DNA of 39,141 nucleotides, taken from IMG/VR virus record IMGVR_UViG_3300031625_000009, positions 1-39,141 of that record; one strand, written 5' to 3'. This DNA comes from a virus. The position numbers were made by a program, and so were the translations under genes. Below the pieces are notes generated by a model that saw only the letters and a list, made by a program, of their open reading frames with translations, was not told the DNA's origin and ran no database searches. This document shows, in pieces, positions 7,171 to 15,386 of this stretch; within the stretch, counting starts at the first letter, position 1; each line of letters opens with the position of its first letter.

Positions 7171-7317
7171 GCTGACCTTCCCAAGCCTGACAATACCTAT
7201 TCTAACGTCCACGTAACATCAGTTCGTCGTATCACGCCTGCTCGCATTAGCGATGAGTTTCCAGCCATAAACCAACCCGGACAGGACTCCGTACCCGGAA
7301 CAGACTCGGCCAGTTAG
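7168..7317 (+). CDS. Small ORF, 49 aa, unknown
   Basis: The frame from ATG 7168 to TAG 7315-7317 encodes a hydrophilic 49-residue peptide beginning MADLPKPDNTYSNVHVT and ending PGQDSVPGTDSAS. The start lies 2 nt after the fibre stop codon. There is only a weak GAGA as ribosome site, part of the 10-bp duplication. It fills what would otherwise be a 167-nt gap, and the MADLPKP start and Asp/Pro/Ser-rich composition look like real phage coding sequence. It could be a structural accessory peptide, or noncoding. I cannot name a family. Confidence 0.5.
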   Translation: MADLPKPDNTYSNVHVTSVRRITPARISDEFPAINQPGQDSVPGTDSAS

Positions 7318-7332
7318 TAGTACAATGGTGCT

Positions 7333-8130
7333 ATGGCTGCGCTGACTGACGTTGAAACTACAGCGAGGAACTACCTGCGGGACTTCCCACGGTTCTTCCA
7401 GTTGGACTTTGACGCCACGGGGCGCACCTTTGACCTAGGTCACCCCAACATTGATTCAACGAAACTGTGGATAGCAACTTATGTTAGTGGTACGACGACG
7501 GAACTTACTACTAGCCAGTATTCCCTTGATGATAGGAACGGGTTGCTACGTCTGGGCGCTGCTCAGGCGTCGGGTACAAAACTTCTGGTAGAGGGCTACC
7601 ACTTTGAGTGGCTACTACCCGCAGACCTGACCTTCTACGCCAAACTGGCCCTGAACCAGCATATGCACACGCTGGACATGGACAGGGAGCAGTTGTCAGC
7701 GGTAGTCAGGGACGTTATCGGCATTGACGCCATGATTGAGTCCCTCTGGGGACTTATGACTGAGTACAGCAGGGACATCGACGTTACTACCTCTGAGGCC
7801 GTCCACATCCCGGCCTCTCAGCGCTTCCGTATGATCCAGCAACTGCTGACGTACTGGACCGCAGAGTACGAGAAGAAGGCCCGTGCCCTCAACATTGGTC
7901 TGGATCGCATTGAGGTCTTCAACCTGCGTCGCACCTCCCGCACCACCAACCGTCTGGTTCCGATCCAGAAGTCCCGTGAGTTGGGTGACTACGGCCCGAT
8001 TGAGCGCATCTACTCCCCGATTGATGACGGCCAGATCGTCATTGAGGAGGAGCAGGATGAACTCCGCACCGACGTGTTCATCGACGGTGATCCTCCTGAA
8101 GGGTATGTCTCAGGCGTTAGGTATCTCTAA
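7333..8130 (+). CDS. Head-tail connector / adaptor-like neck protein, 265 aa
   Basis: This gene is the first of four between the head genes and the sheath gene. That is the usual place for the adaptor, stopper and tail-terminator proteins that join portal to tail. The N-terminus (TDVETTARNYLRDFPRFFQL) is helical; a beta-rich part follows (LWIATYVSGTTTEL, YSLDDRNGLLRLG); then comes a long helical region (residues about 110-190) and a basic/aromatic segment VFNLRRTSRTTNRLVPIQKS. The acidic C-terminus reads IVIEEEQDELRTDV. I cannot assign a Pfam family with certainty. The ATG has no real SD but is preceded by TACAAT at 7321-7326, 6 nt away, so a leaderless transcript is possible. The stop overlaps the next ATG by one base (TAATG). 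Confidence 0.75.
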   Translation: MAALTDVETTARNYLRDFPRFFQLDFDATGRTFDLGHPNIDSTKLWIATYVSGTTTELTTSQYSLDDRNGLLRLGAAQASGTKLLVEGYHFEWLLPADLTFYAKLALNQHMHTLDMDREQLSAVVRDVIGIDAMIESLWGLMTEYSRDIDVTTSEAVHIPASQRFRMIQQLLTYWTAEYEKKARALNIGLDRIEVFNLRRTSRTTNRLVPIQKSRELGDYGPIERIYSPIDDGQIVIEEEQDELRTDVFIDGDPPEGYVSGVRYL

Positions 8131-8666
8131 TGACTAATGTGCGTCGTGAGGCAGACCACATTTGGGATACCTACCGAAGGTACCACCGAGAGACGGGTGA
8201 GTCACTAGTATGGTACGAGTTGCAGCCCTTCGGGGCCACAGCAGCCACTGACAGCCTGTACGACGATGTGTATGACGAGGGTCTGTCGGCTACCGGCGGA
8301 CTGCGGTATCAAACCGGAGTGATTCTTCCGGTACTACAGATACAGGAGACGGAGGACACCAAGAGGGCTCAGGCCGACGGTCGCCTCGTTGTTCAGACTG
8401 CCATCGGGGTCCTTTCAGTCAAGGACATGCGAGATGCTGGTATTAGTGACGTTACGGAGTACCGCAAACACCTCAACGATATGTTCTTCTACGATGGTCG
8501 GTACTACGGAGTGACTGGCTACCGGTCCCGTGGACGGGTTAAAGACGAACTCATTATCGGGTTTGAGGGCATGGAAAGGTACGTGGATCAAGAGTTTGTG
8601 AATGACCCCGGACCTACCACAATCATTGAAAACACCTACGCTTGGCCTGCTACTCTCCCATCTTAA
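8130..8666 (+). CDS. Neck protein, probable head-closure component, 178 aa
   Basis: The start ATG overlaps the previous TAA, so the two neck genes are translationally coupled. The protein begins with a charged helix (READHIWDTYRRYHRETG) and continues with a compact alpha/beta region. The segment YRKHLNDMFFYDGRYYGVTGY resembles the barrel strands of head-closure proteins such as SPP1 gp16, where a short domain describes the input reading of the neck. The C-terminus is short and Pro-rich. Family assignment is inferred from order and size. A promoter-like element overlaps the end of the gene and the following gap, so genes downstream may be transcribed separately from this one. Confidence 0.65.
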   Translation: MTNVRREADHIWDTYRRYHRETGESLVWYELQPFGATAATDSLYDDVYDEGLSATGGLRYQTGVILPVLQIQETEDTKRAQADGRLVVQTAIGVLSVKDMRDAGISDVTEYRKHLNDMFFYDGRYYGVTGYRSRGRVKDELIIGFEGMERYVDQEFVNDPGPTTIIENTYAWPATLPS

Positions 8667-8678
8667 ATGGTGTATCAT
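8650..8678 (+). promoter_or_regulatory. Candidate promoter in front of the late neck and tail genes
   Basis: CTACTC at 8650-8655, 17 nt, TATCAT at 8673-8678, with ATGGTG directly before the -10. This copies the arrangement at 1416-1444. Downstream, TAGCG (8691-8695) and CGCTA (8698-8702) form an inverted repeat within the predicted early transcript, a possible operator. The gap 8667-8739 holds nothing else apart from the GAGGAG site of the next gene. Confidence 0.5.
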
Positions 8679-8739
8679 TAGTACAGGACTTAGCGAGCGC
8701 TAGGCCCTCTCAGATGCCCAGAGTACGTGAGGAGAACGT

Positions 8740-9189
8740 ATGGCTCAGTTTAATGCCCCGTTCTCCACGACCTCTGGAGCCCCCCAAGGCTCTCCCAGCC
8801 TGATCGAAGGCATCCCATCAGTCTTACAGTACGCTGAGGCTGTCATCCAAGCCCTACCTGTCACTTACTTCACGGCTGTCAACGCTGCCCTAAACGAGCA
8901 CGTAGAGGCTACTCGTAAGAAGTTGGAACACGATGACGAGTACAGAGACCTATCTGGGTACTACGATGTGTCAGGGGTAGTTGAAGACGACGGAATAGCA
9001 ATGGAGTTCGGGTTCTATGGAGTACCCAGCAACTTGGAGGGCTTGGTCTCCCGACTTGAGTACGGGGACGCAACGCACCCCGCACGAGCCTTTGTACGGC
9101 GTACTGTTTACAAGCAGTTTGAGGACATTGTTGAGGACATCAGCAACAAGACGAACGTAGCACTCGCTACGGATACTGACCATGCCTGA
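8740..9189 (+). CDS. Neck / tail-completion protein, 149 aa
   Basis: The protein has a Ser/Gly/Pro-rich N-terminus (residues 1-25), then helices (VLQYAEAVIQALPVTYF, and VNAALNEHVEATRKKLEHDD) and a beta-rich middle. The segment AMEFGFYGVPSNLEGLVSRL followed by GDATHPARAFVRRTV resembles the fold of HK97 gp10-like tail-completion proteins, in which a strand is followed by a basic helix. The start is strong: GAGGAG lies 5-6 nt before the ATG. The last 8 nt overlap the next gene. Position between the connectors and the tail terminator supports a tail-completion role. I am sure that it is a gene but only moderately sure of the role. Confidence 0.65.
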   Translation: MAQFNAPFSTTSGAPQGSPSLIEGIPSVLQYAEAVIQALPVTYFTAVNAALNEHVEATRKKLEHDDEYRDLSGYYDVSGVVEDDGIAMEFGFYGVPSNLEGLVSRLEYGDATHPARAFVRRTVYKQFEDIVEDISNKTNVALATDTDHA

Positions 9190-9904
9190 TCGCTCCGGGT
9201 TCCTACTGGCTGAAGATCAGGCCATGAAGACCAAGTTTTCTGGTATCCAGTTGATTGACGACCGAGATAGTACTCGTGACGTGTCTGTGTTCTTCCGGTA
9301 TCCCGAGGGTGAGACTGAGAAGAAGTTTCCGTTCATCACGCTGGAAATGCTGGACATCACCCACGCCACCGTCCGTCAGCACTCCGACCAGAACATCTAC
9401 TCGTATGTTTCTGATAGCCCCCCGGCTGGTCAGCCTTCTGGGCATTACAGCACTAATGGTCCAGCCTCCTTTGCCTATTGGCCCAACACTACTACTGACG
9501 TGAGTACTCTGACGTTGGATAGCAACAACGCCGGAACCAGTCCCTTTGTAACCGCCTTGGAGCACATTCCTGTGGATCTGTTGTATCAGGTCACCACGTT
9601 TACACGCTCGGCGCTACACGACCGTGCTCTGCAATCACACATCCTTACCAAGATCGCTCCGTTTAGGCGAGGTTATCTTGACATAGGAGTAGACGGCACC
9701 CAGCGCCACATGGCTTTGCTGGATTGGCGTAGTGCAGACATGCTGGATGAAGAAGCAGGCTTTAAGAAGAGGATCTTTAGAAAGGTGTACACCCTTTCTA
9801 TAACGTCGGAGATACCAGCAACTGCTTTGGCAGGGGTTGGGCAGGTAACTACACAGGCTGAGATCATTTTCATGGACAAGTTGGAACTAGATGTCCTGTC
9901 TTAA
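9182..9904 (+). CDS. Tail terminator-like protein, 240 aa
   Basis: The gene is immediately upstream of the sheath gene, where contractile phages usually encode the terminator that caps the tail tube and joins it to the neck. After a short helix, the segment DSTRDVSVFFRYPEGETEKK and KFPFITLEMLDITHATVRQH is characteristic: a strand followed by a phrase like F-P-x-I-x-x-E, as in tail-terminator proteins. Later segments, VDLLYQVTTFTRSALHDRAL and RKVYTLSITSEIPAT, describe the expected second sheet. A helix carrying TKIAPFRRGYLDI lies between. The start overlaps the previous gene by 8 nt. The role is inferred from position and these segments. Confidence 0.7.
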   Translation: MPDRSGFLLAEDQAMKTKFSGIQLIDDRDSTRDVSVFFRYPEGETEKKFPFITLEMLDITHATVRQHSDQNIYSYVSDSPPAGQPSGHYSTNGPASFAYWPNTTTDVSTLTLDSNNAGTSPFVTALEHIPVDLLYQVTTFTRSALHDRALQSHILTKIAPFRRGYLDIGVDGTQRHMALLDWRSADMLDEEAGFKKRIFRKVYTLSITSEIPATALAGVGQVTTQAEIIFMDKLELDVLS

Positions 9905-9935
9905 ACTCGTAACCCACCGTTAAGGAGAATACGTA

Positions 9936-11849
9936 ATGCCATCCTATTCACGCCCCGGCGTATATGTCAACGAGGCCCCTCTAAAGGTCGTCGTTGAGAA
10001 CCGCCCCGGTCGCACCACAGCGTCCTTCGTTGGACAAACCACACGGGGACCCATTGGGAAGCCCGTGCTGATTCCCTCGTGGCACTCCTTTGTGAGTATC
10101 TTCGGGGACATCAACGCCTCATATGAACTGGGGTACTCTGTGTATCAGTTCTTCTCCAATGGTGGAGTTGAGTGCTACGTAGTTCGTGTGCTCACCAACT
10201 CCGCTGTGGCGAACACTGCCTCACTCCTTGCTCTTACTCACGGCAGCAGCCAGTCACTGTTTACTGCCACGTCAAAGTTGGCTGGTGCTGACGGTGACAA
10301 CATCACCGTTACTGTTACCAAGAACGGCTCCAACCCTGACTCCAGTACTACTGGTGGTTCAGGTATCTTGGACGTGAAGGTCAAGTACAAGGGCGTCGCC
10401 AAGGAGTCCTTTGATGGTGTTACCTTTGCCAACAACGATGGTGTTGGGTCGGCTACAATGGCAATCAACGACGCTGTGACTGGCTCTCAGTACATCACCA
10501 TATCTGCCCAGCCTACTGACTCCAATGTCACTGGTACCAAGTTCAACACCGCATTTACCAGTGAGGTGGCATACACCTTGGCCGGTGGTGTCACTGGTGG
10601 TACGGCAGCCAAGGCCACGGGCTACGTCCGAGGCATCACTGCTGGTGTTGCCGGTAACTTCTTCCTGCTCACTGCTGAGAACGCTGGTGTTTGGGGTAGT
10701 GGCCTGACCGTAGAGGTTGCAGACGGTCTTGAAGCCGCCACCACAACGTCTTACGGCACGTTCACGATGATCGTCAAACTGGACGGGGCTGAGAAGGAGA
10801 GGTGGTCTGAGGTATCTATTGATGCCACTCATAACCGTTACGTCCTAAGTATTCTGAACAACTACTCAGACTACCTGCGTGTTTCCGCTTTGGTGGCTCC
10901 CACCAAGTCGGCCACCACAAAGGTCTCTGAGACGCCCACGGACCCATACACCCTCGTTGGGGGCTCTGACGGTACCGCAGTTACCTCTGCTGACTACACC
11001 ACGAACCTTGTCTACTTGGATCAGGTGACTGGTGACTTGCTCATCAACCTGCCGGGTGTGTCTGGTACGTCCGAGGTAACTGCCGCCATCTCCTATGCGT
11101 CTGGCCGTGGAACGGGGTTCGTGATCATTGACCCCGATGTCACCAAGACGACAGCAGCCGAGGCTGCGGCTGTGGTATCCCCGTACACCAACAGTGGCTA
11201 CGCTGCGGTTTACTACCCCGGTGCCACCGTTGCAGACCCCACCAAGACTGGACCAGCCGCCCTGCGTACTTCTCCTCTGGGTGGTGCCATCATGGCGATC
11301 TACGGCAAGGCTGAGAGGATGCACTCGGTGGCTAAGGCCCCCGCTGGCTACACTCTGGGCCTATCCAATGTCTTTGGTTTGGTGGCGAACTACACCGAGG
11401 CTGAAGAGGGCGCGCTGTACGACGCAAACATCAACCCGATTAGGTTGGTTCCGGGTACAGGTGCCATCATCAATGGTACTCGTACTCTCTCAGTAACTGC
11501 ACCGGCTAAGTACATTCCGGTTCGCCGGACCCTGAACTTTGTCAAGGCTCGTGTCAAGGAGGTTTCTGCATTTGCAGTGTTTGAGCCTAATGATGTCAAC
11601 CTGCGTCAGCAGGTGGTCACTGTCATTCAGCAGGAACTTAGGTCCCTGTGGTCTAAGGGTGGGTTGAAGGGCAACACTGAGAGTCAGGCGTTCTACGTGA
11701 CCTGTAACGCCTCAAACAACACAACGTCAACCATCGGTAACGGTGAGTTGCATGTTGAGGTCGGACTGGCCCTCCAGTACCCGGCTGAGTACATCATTGT
11801 GAACGTCAGTCAGTGGACTGGCGGCGCGAACGCCGTCGAAATCCTCTAG
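9936..11849 (+). CDS. Tail sheath protein, 637 aa
   Basis: This is the contractile sheath subunit. The N-terminus PSYSRPGVYVNEAPL followed by TTASFVGQTTRGPIGKPVLI, SFVSIFG and GYSVYQFFSNGGVECYVVRV is the hallmark start of phage sheath proteins. The C-terminus carries ALYDANINPIRLVPGTGAI, RTLNFVKARVKEVSAFAVFE and the final strand YPAEYIIVNVSQWTGGANAV, the conserved domain that swaps arms between subunits. The middle (residues about 90-360) is a large Gly/Thr/Val-rich insertion region that would face outside the tail. A strong AAGGAG precedes the ATG (9924-9929, 6 nt). The sheath defines this phage as a myovirus. The tube gene follows directly, as usual. Confidence 0.95.
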   Translation: MPSYSRPGVYVNEAPLKVVVENRPGRTTASFVGQTTRGPIGKPVLIPSWHSFVSIFGDINASYELGYSVYQFFSNGGVECYVVRVLTNSAVANTASLLALTHGSSQSLFTATSKLAGADGDNITVTVTKNGSNPDSSTTGGSGILDVKVKYKGVAKESFDGVTFANNDGVGSATMAINDAVTGSQYITISAQPTDSNVTGTKFNTAFTSEVAYTLAGGVTGGTAAKATGYVRGITAGVAGNFFLLTAENAGVWGSGLTVEVADGLEAATTTSYGTFTMIVKLDGAEKERWSEVSIDATHNRYVLSILNNYSDYLRVSALVAPTKSATTKVSETPTDPYTLVGGSDGTAVTSADYTTNLVYLDQVTGDLLINLPGVSGTSEVTAAISYASGRGTGFVIIDPDVTKTTAAEAAAVVSPYTNSGYAAVYYPGATVADPTKTGPAALRTSPLGGAIMAIYGKAERMHSVAKAPAGYTLGLSNVFGLVANYTEAEEGALYDANINPIRLVPGTGAIINGTRTLSVTAPAKYIPVRRTLNFVKARVKEVSAFAVFEPNDVNLRQQVVTVIQQELRSLWSKGGLKGNTESQAFYVTCNASNNTTSTIGNGELHVEVGLALQYPAEYIIVNVSQWTGGANAVEIL

Positions 11850-11862
11850 GAGGAAAGAATAA

Positions 11863-12480
11863 ATGCCAGTTATCCGTACAGACCCTTTGCGGAACTTTAA
11901 GTTCCGTGTACAAATAGTCCCACAGCCCGATAGTGGCCTCAAGACGTTGGCAGAAGGTATCAGCAATCTGGGGTTTGCCCAGATGTCCGGTATTGCTGTC
12001 ACCAACGAGGTCATACCTTATCGGGAAGGTGGGATGAATACCCATCCACACAAGATGGTCGGACAGTCAGACTTCGCTCCGGTGTCTCTGGCCCGTGGCG
12101 TGTTCCCCGACAGTGGGGGCAAGTCCCTGAGCAAGTGGCAGGAGTTTATGCACACTTGGCAGGGTGGTCAGGACAACGGAGCGGACCCCGCAGACCGCGG
12201 GAGCAACATCAGCAACTCAGAGTACCGCTGCACTATCAACGTGTGGGTGTACGACCATCCAGTTACATCTGGGAACTACCAGTACAACACGGACCCGTCA
12301 GCAGGGGTTGCTGGGGTTAATCTTCCTCCGAAACTTGGAATCACCTTGTACAACGCATGGCCCGGATCGTTTTCCATCAGTGATCTCAATGCTGGTGATA
12401 ACGGAATCCTGATTCAGCAGTTGCAGTTGCATCACGAGGGGTTCTCCATGCAGTGGGGCTCGGATATTCCAGCACAGTAA
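11863..12480 (+). CDS. Tail tube protein, T4 gp19-like, 205 aa
   Basis: This protein stacks into the inner tail tube that the sheath drives through the cell envelope. The opening PVIRTDPLRNFKFRVQIVPQ, the phrase GFAQMSGIAVTNEVIPYREG and the following MNTHPHKMVGQSDFAPVSLA match the gp19 tube family, in which a strand precedes a G-x-x-E-x-x-P-Y-R-E-G motif and a description of the barrel. Near the C-terminus, SISDLNAGDNGILIQQLQLH and EGFSMQWG complete the barrel. AGGAGG with about 9-10 nt to the ATG gives a strong start, matching the high expression needed for a major virion protein. Its place just behind the sheath gene is standard. Confidence 0.92.
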   Translation: MPVIRTDPLRNFKFRVQIVPQPDSGLKTLAEGISNLGFAQMSGIAVTNEVIPYREGGMNTHPHKMVGQSDFAPVSLARGVFPDSGGKSLSKWQEFMHTWQGGQDNGADPADRGSNISNSEYRCTINVWVYDHPVTSGNYQYNTDPSAGVAGVNLPPKLGITLYNAWPGSFSISDLNAGDNGILIQQLQLHHEGFSMQWGSDIPAQ

Positions 12481-12511
12481 CAACATTAACCGTACTAGTT
12501 AGGAGTTGACA

Positions 12512-13315
12512 ATGAGTTTGAGTTTGGCCGCACAGGCTGATGACATCAATGAGGCCGTTCACGAGGAACCCCCTGAGGTAGGTGAGGCAGCACCAACGAC
12601 TGTCTCCCTTCTCCGTGGGGTTATTGACCCCGAGTCTGGCGAGTGGCAACAGACAGCAATAGTCAGGGAGATGACAGGAGAGGATGAGGAAGAGTTGGCA
12701 CGACTAAGCAACCTGAAGGACCTCTCCTACTCTGAATACACCTCTGCGTTGCTGCGTCGGGCAGTTGTATCCATAGGTACCCAGACAATCAAGCACCATC
12801 CAGACACGCTGGACAACCTGATCATTGGTGACCGAGACCTGCTGTTTCTGGGAGTGGTCAAGGCCACCTACGGCAACATCCGTGAGTTCTCGGTCAACTG
12901 CGGGGCCTGCAATAAGATCAATGATGTTTCGGTCAATCTGGATGACGACTTTCCGGTCACCCCTTCTAAGTCATCTATTACTGAGCCACGAGTGGTCACC
13001 TTTAAGGATGGCACTGCGGTGAAGGTCAAGTACCTCACCGGTAAAGATGCTCAGATTATTGCAGAGGCGGGCGGAAGCACAGCAGAGCAGAATACAGCCA
13101 TTGTTGTGCGTGCCGTCGTGTGGGACGATGACAGGTCCGAAAGCATTAAAGTACAGTGGTCCAAGGGTTTGTCCCTAGCGGATCGCAAGTTGGTAATAGA
13201 CACCGTGCTGGACGACCAGCCCGGTCCAACTCTGGAGGAGGTGGAAGCCCCGTGCGGTCATTGTGACGAAAAGATCACAATGTTACTGGATTGGGCCTCC
13301 CTTTTATTCGGTTAA
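12512..13315 (+). CDS. Zinc-finger baseplate or tail-assembly protein, T4 gp26-like, 267 aa
   Basis: I place this with the T4-type baseplate/chaperone proteins that lie between the tube and tape-measure genes. The Pro/Glu-rich N-terminus (about 25 residues) is followed by LLRGVIDPESGEWQQTAIVR and REMTGEDEEELARLSNLKDL, a conserved phrase in that group. Two cysteine pairs, C130-x2-C133 (NCGACNK) and C248-x2-C251 (PCGHCDE), suggest a single zinc site. The ATG at 12512 has AGGAG 6 nt away and is preferred to the TTG at 12506. In many phages the gene at this position yields a longer product by frameshift. Here an overlapping +1-frame ORF crosses the stop (see next entry). Confidence 0.75.
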   Translation: MSLSLAAQADDINEAVHEEPPEVGEAAPTTVSLLRGVIDPESGEWQQTAIVREMTGEDEEELARLSNLKDLSYSEYTSALLRRAVVSIGTQTIKHHPDTLDNLIIGDRDLLFLGVVKATYGNIREFSVNCGACNKINDVSVNLDDDFPVTPSKSSITEPRVVTFKDGTAVKVKYLTGKDAQIIAEAGGSTAEQNTAIVVRAVVWDDDRSESIKVQWSKGLSLADRKLVIDTVLDDQPGPTLEEVEAPCGHCDEKITMLLDWASLLFG

Positions 13316-13316
13316 C

Positions 13317-13457
13317 TTGACACACGTTTATTGGGAGTACGACAACATTGCTCAGGGGTATCCCGGCTATTCCCTGAACGATATTCGTACTATGACAATA
13401 AGGCAGCGGTCCTTCTGGTCCGAGATGTCTAAGTGGAGGTCTAAGAGTAATGGCTAG
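13317..13457 (+). CDS. Tiny ORF between chaperone-like and tape-measure genes, 46 aa, or frameshift extension
   Basis: The frame one base ahead of the zinc-finger gene is open from 13263 to TAG at 13455-13457. The part past the upstream stop reads MTHVYWEYDNIAQGYPGY and then SLNDIRTMTIRQRSFWSEMS, ending in basic residues. This looks like real protein: an aromatic helix followed by a D-I-x-x-M-x-x-R-x-R-x-F-W pattern, typical of the second half of tail-assembly chaperones. It could start at TTG 13317, 1 nt after the upstream TAA, with translational coupling, or at GTG 13263. It could also be joined to the upstream protein by a +1 (or -2) slip near CCCTTTTATTC at 13299-13309. The end overlaps the next ATG by 8 nt. 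I list the TTG frame as the minimum. Confidence 0.6.
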   Translation: MTHVYWEYDNIAQGYPGYSLNDIRTMTIRQRSFWSEMSKWRSKSNG

Positions 13458-15384
13458 CGGTGATCGGGAAGACGACGAGGCCCAACGGTCTCTTGGGTCA
13501 TTGGGCAGTGCCATGTCCCGCCATAAAGATCGCCTCAAGTTTGATAATGACGCTGTAGACAAGTTCAGTAAACGCCTTTCAACGATGTTGTCAGTAACTG
13601 AAAAGACGAATAAGGAGTTGAAGGTAACAAAGAGTCTCTGGGCTGACATATCGGCCATCTGGAGTAAGACTGAGGCTCCCGGTATGGGTTCGGCGTCGTC
13701 AAAGGGGTTTGTACAGACTTCTGCTGGGGGTGTTCCGAATAACGGTAACTTCCTAAAGACCGGGGTGATGTACGGGGCTATGAAGGCTGCCGGTGGGTTG
13801 GGGATACCAATGGCTGTGGCGCAGGGAGCCGTACATTACGGTAGTGAGATAGGTAAAGCAGCGTGGAGTTACGCAGGTGGCAGGGTTGATGCCAATGCTG
13901 GCTACTCCCTGACCGCAGACCGCACGGGCATGTTAATGCGTCAGATGTACGGCGGCACTCAACTGGACTACCAGAGCAGATGGCGTAAGCCCTTGGCGGG
14001 TGGGCTCCTCGGCCAAGGGGGCGTTGAGCAGATGCTGAAACTTCAGACCACTCTTGGCATCAATCCAACGTCCATGCTTAAAGACGTTGAAGCCGTCAGG
14101 GTCGCCTCTGGCTTCGGGTATACCACTGAGGACGCCACAAAGATGATCACGCAACTGGCCTCGCCGGGTTCCTCCAACCTGATGACCATGATGATGGGTA
14201 AGGGTTTCTGGGGTCCGGGTGGTGAGGCCCGTGGTGTCATGCCCCTAGTCAACAACATCATCAAACGTATGGACTTGGATAGCACTGACCGTATTACTGG
14301 GGCCTTACAGTCCGGTTCGATGACTCGCTCCAACCTGTCCCGTATGGGCTTGCCCGAAGACATGCAGGACATGGTCCTACAGATAGCCCAGCAGAATGTC
14401 CAGTTTAAGGAGGTGGGTGGTAAGGGGATGTACGACCCGTCAAATGAGCGCCACCGTCGGATGATGGGTGTTGACGACGCCTACGCTATGGAAGAACAGC
14501 GTACTCGGGTGTCAGAAGTACAACGTAGTGAGAAGTTCTATGGGCGTCAGGTGGATAACTATGCTCAACTGGAAAGGAACACACAGGGTCTGATTGAGAA
14601 GTTCACACAGTTGGACGAGGTTCTAAGCGGTATTATTGGAGCCAAGGCCAGCCTACAGAACAAGTGGTGGTTGCGTGTAGCAGGAAAGATCCCCGGCCTT
14701 GGTGCTATTGGTGGACTGTCAGGGGACACTGAGCACCTCAGGGACGCAGGCATGAACAGTGGGTTTGCTTCAAGTCTTCAGAAGATGAAGTCGGCAGCCG
14801 ACAGTGCTGGTGTTCCCTTGAGCCTGACCAGTGGGACTAGGGATTCTGGCGAGCAAGAGATGCTGTTCCGCTCTCGCCATAGTCCGGTGGGGGATGTTGA
14901 GTGGGGTGGTCAGGCATGGAGTCTGAATCAGGGGGCCTCCCCTGCGGCACCTCCCGGCAGTTCCCTACATGAACTGGGCTACGCCGCTGACCTAGGTCCC
15001 CCCGAGTCCTACGGATGGATAGCGGCTAACGCCGGGAAGTTTGGCTTACGGAACGGAGCAGCACAGGGTGAGCCGTGGCATGTCGCCCCCGCCAACATCA
15101 CCAGTGCTTCTCAGGTTACTGGCAAGCGGGCTACATCGGTGGCTACCCCACGACCTTCGTCTCCGGTGGGGGATGGTGAGCGCTATGGCTACTCCCGCAA
15201 CCCTTCAGCCAGAGGGATGCGGGCTGGTAGTACTACTTACACACAAGGAAGTTCTGTAGTCATCTCTCCCACTATCAACTTGAATGGTTCAGGCAATACC
15301 GCTGCTGATACGGACATGCTAGCGAACAGGATTATTAGTATGATTGAGTCATCTGAGGCCGTGCGTGCCTTGAGGAGGTCATAG
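13450..15384 (+). CDS. Tape measure protein with internal M15 (VanY-like) peptidase domain, 644 aa
   Basis: The tape measure sets tail length and crosses the cell envelope at ejection. The N-terminal about 100 residues are charged and helical. The middle (residues 100-440) is Gly/Ala/Met-rich with hydrophobic helices such as MYGAMKAAGGLGIPMAVAQG. Residues about 455-550 form an M15 zinc peptidase: SLTSGTRDSGEQEMLFRSRH, then SLHELGYAADLG (H507, D514) and EPWHVAP (H544), the expected three zinc ligands. It would cut peptide cross-links so that the tube can pass through the wall. The last 90 residues are linker plus a final helix. At about 0.15 nm per residue the tail would be near 95-100 nm (an estimate). 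GGAGG is 10 nt from the ATG. Confidence 0.85.
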   Translation: MASGDREDDEAQRSLGSLGSAMSRHKDRLKFDNDAVDKFSKRLSTMLSVTEKTNKELKVTKSLWADISAIWSKTEAPGMGSASSKGFVQTSAGGVPNNGNFLKTGVMYGAMKAAGGLGIPMAVAQGAVHYGSEIGKAAWSYAGGRVDANAGYSLTADRTGMLMRQMYGGTQLDYQSRWRKPLAGGLLGQGGVEQMLKLQTTLGINPTSMLKDVEAVRVASGFGYTTEDATKMITQLASPGSSNLMTMMMGKGFWGPGGEARGVMPLVNNIIKRMDLDSTDRITGALQSGSMTRSNLSRMGLPEDMQDMVLQIAQQNVQFKEVGGKGMYDPSNERHRRMMGVDDAYAMEEQRTRVSEVQRSEKFYGRQVDNYAQLERNTQGLIEKFTQLDEVLSGIIGAKASLQNKWWLRVAGKIPGLGAIGGLSGDTEHLRDAGMNSGFASSLQKMKSAADSAGVPLSLTSGTRDSGEQEMLFRSRHSPVGDVEWGGQAWSLNQGASPAAPPGSSLHELGYAADLGPPESYGWIAANAGKFGLRNGAAQGEPWHVAPANITSASQVTGKRATSVATPRPSSPVGDGERYGYSRNPSARGMRAGSTTYTQGSSVVISPTINLNGSGNTAADTDMLANRIISMIESSEAVRALRRS

Positions 15385-15386
15385 GT

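Noticed and set aside
10359-10832. Antisense frame of 157 codons within the sheath gene
   Set aside because: The sheath reading frame is continuous and conserved at both ends; the reverse frame has no start signal.
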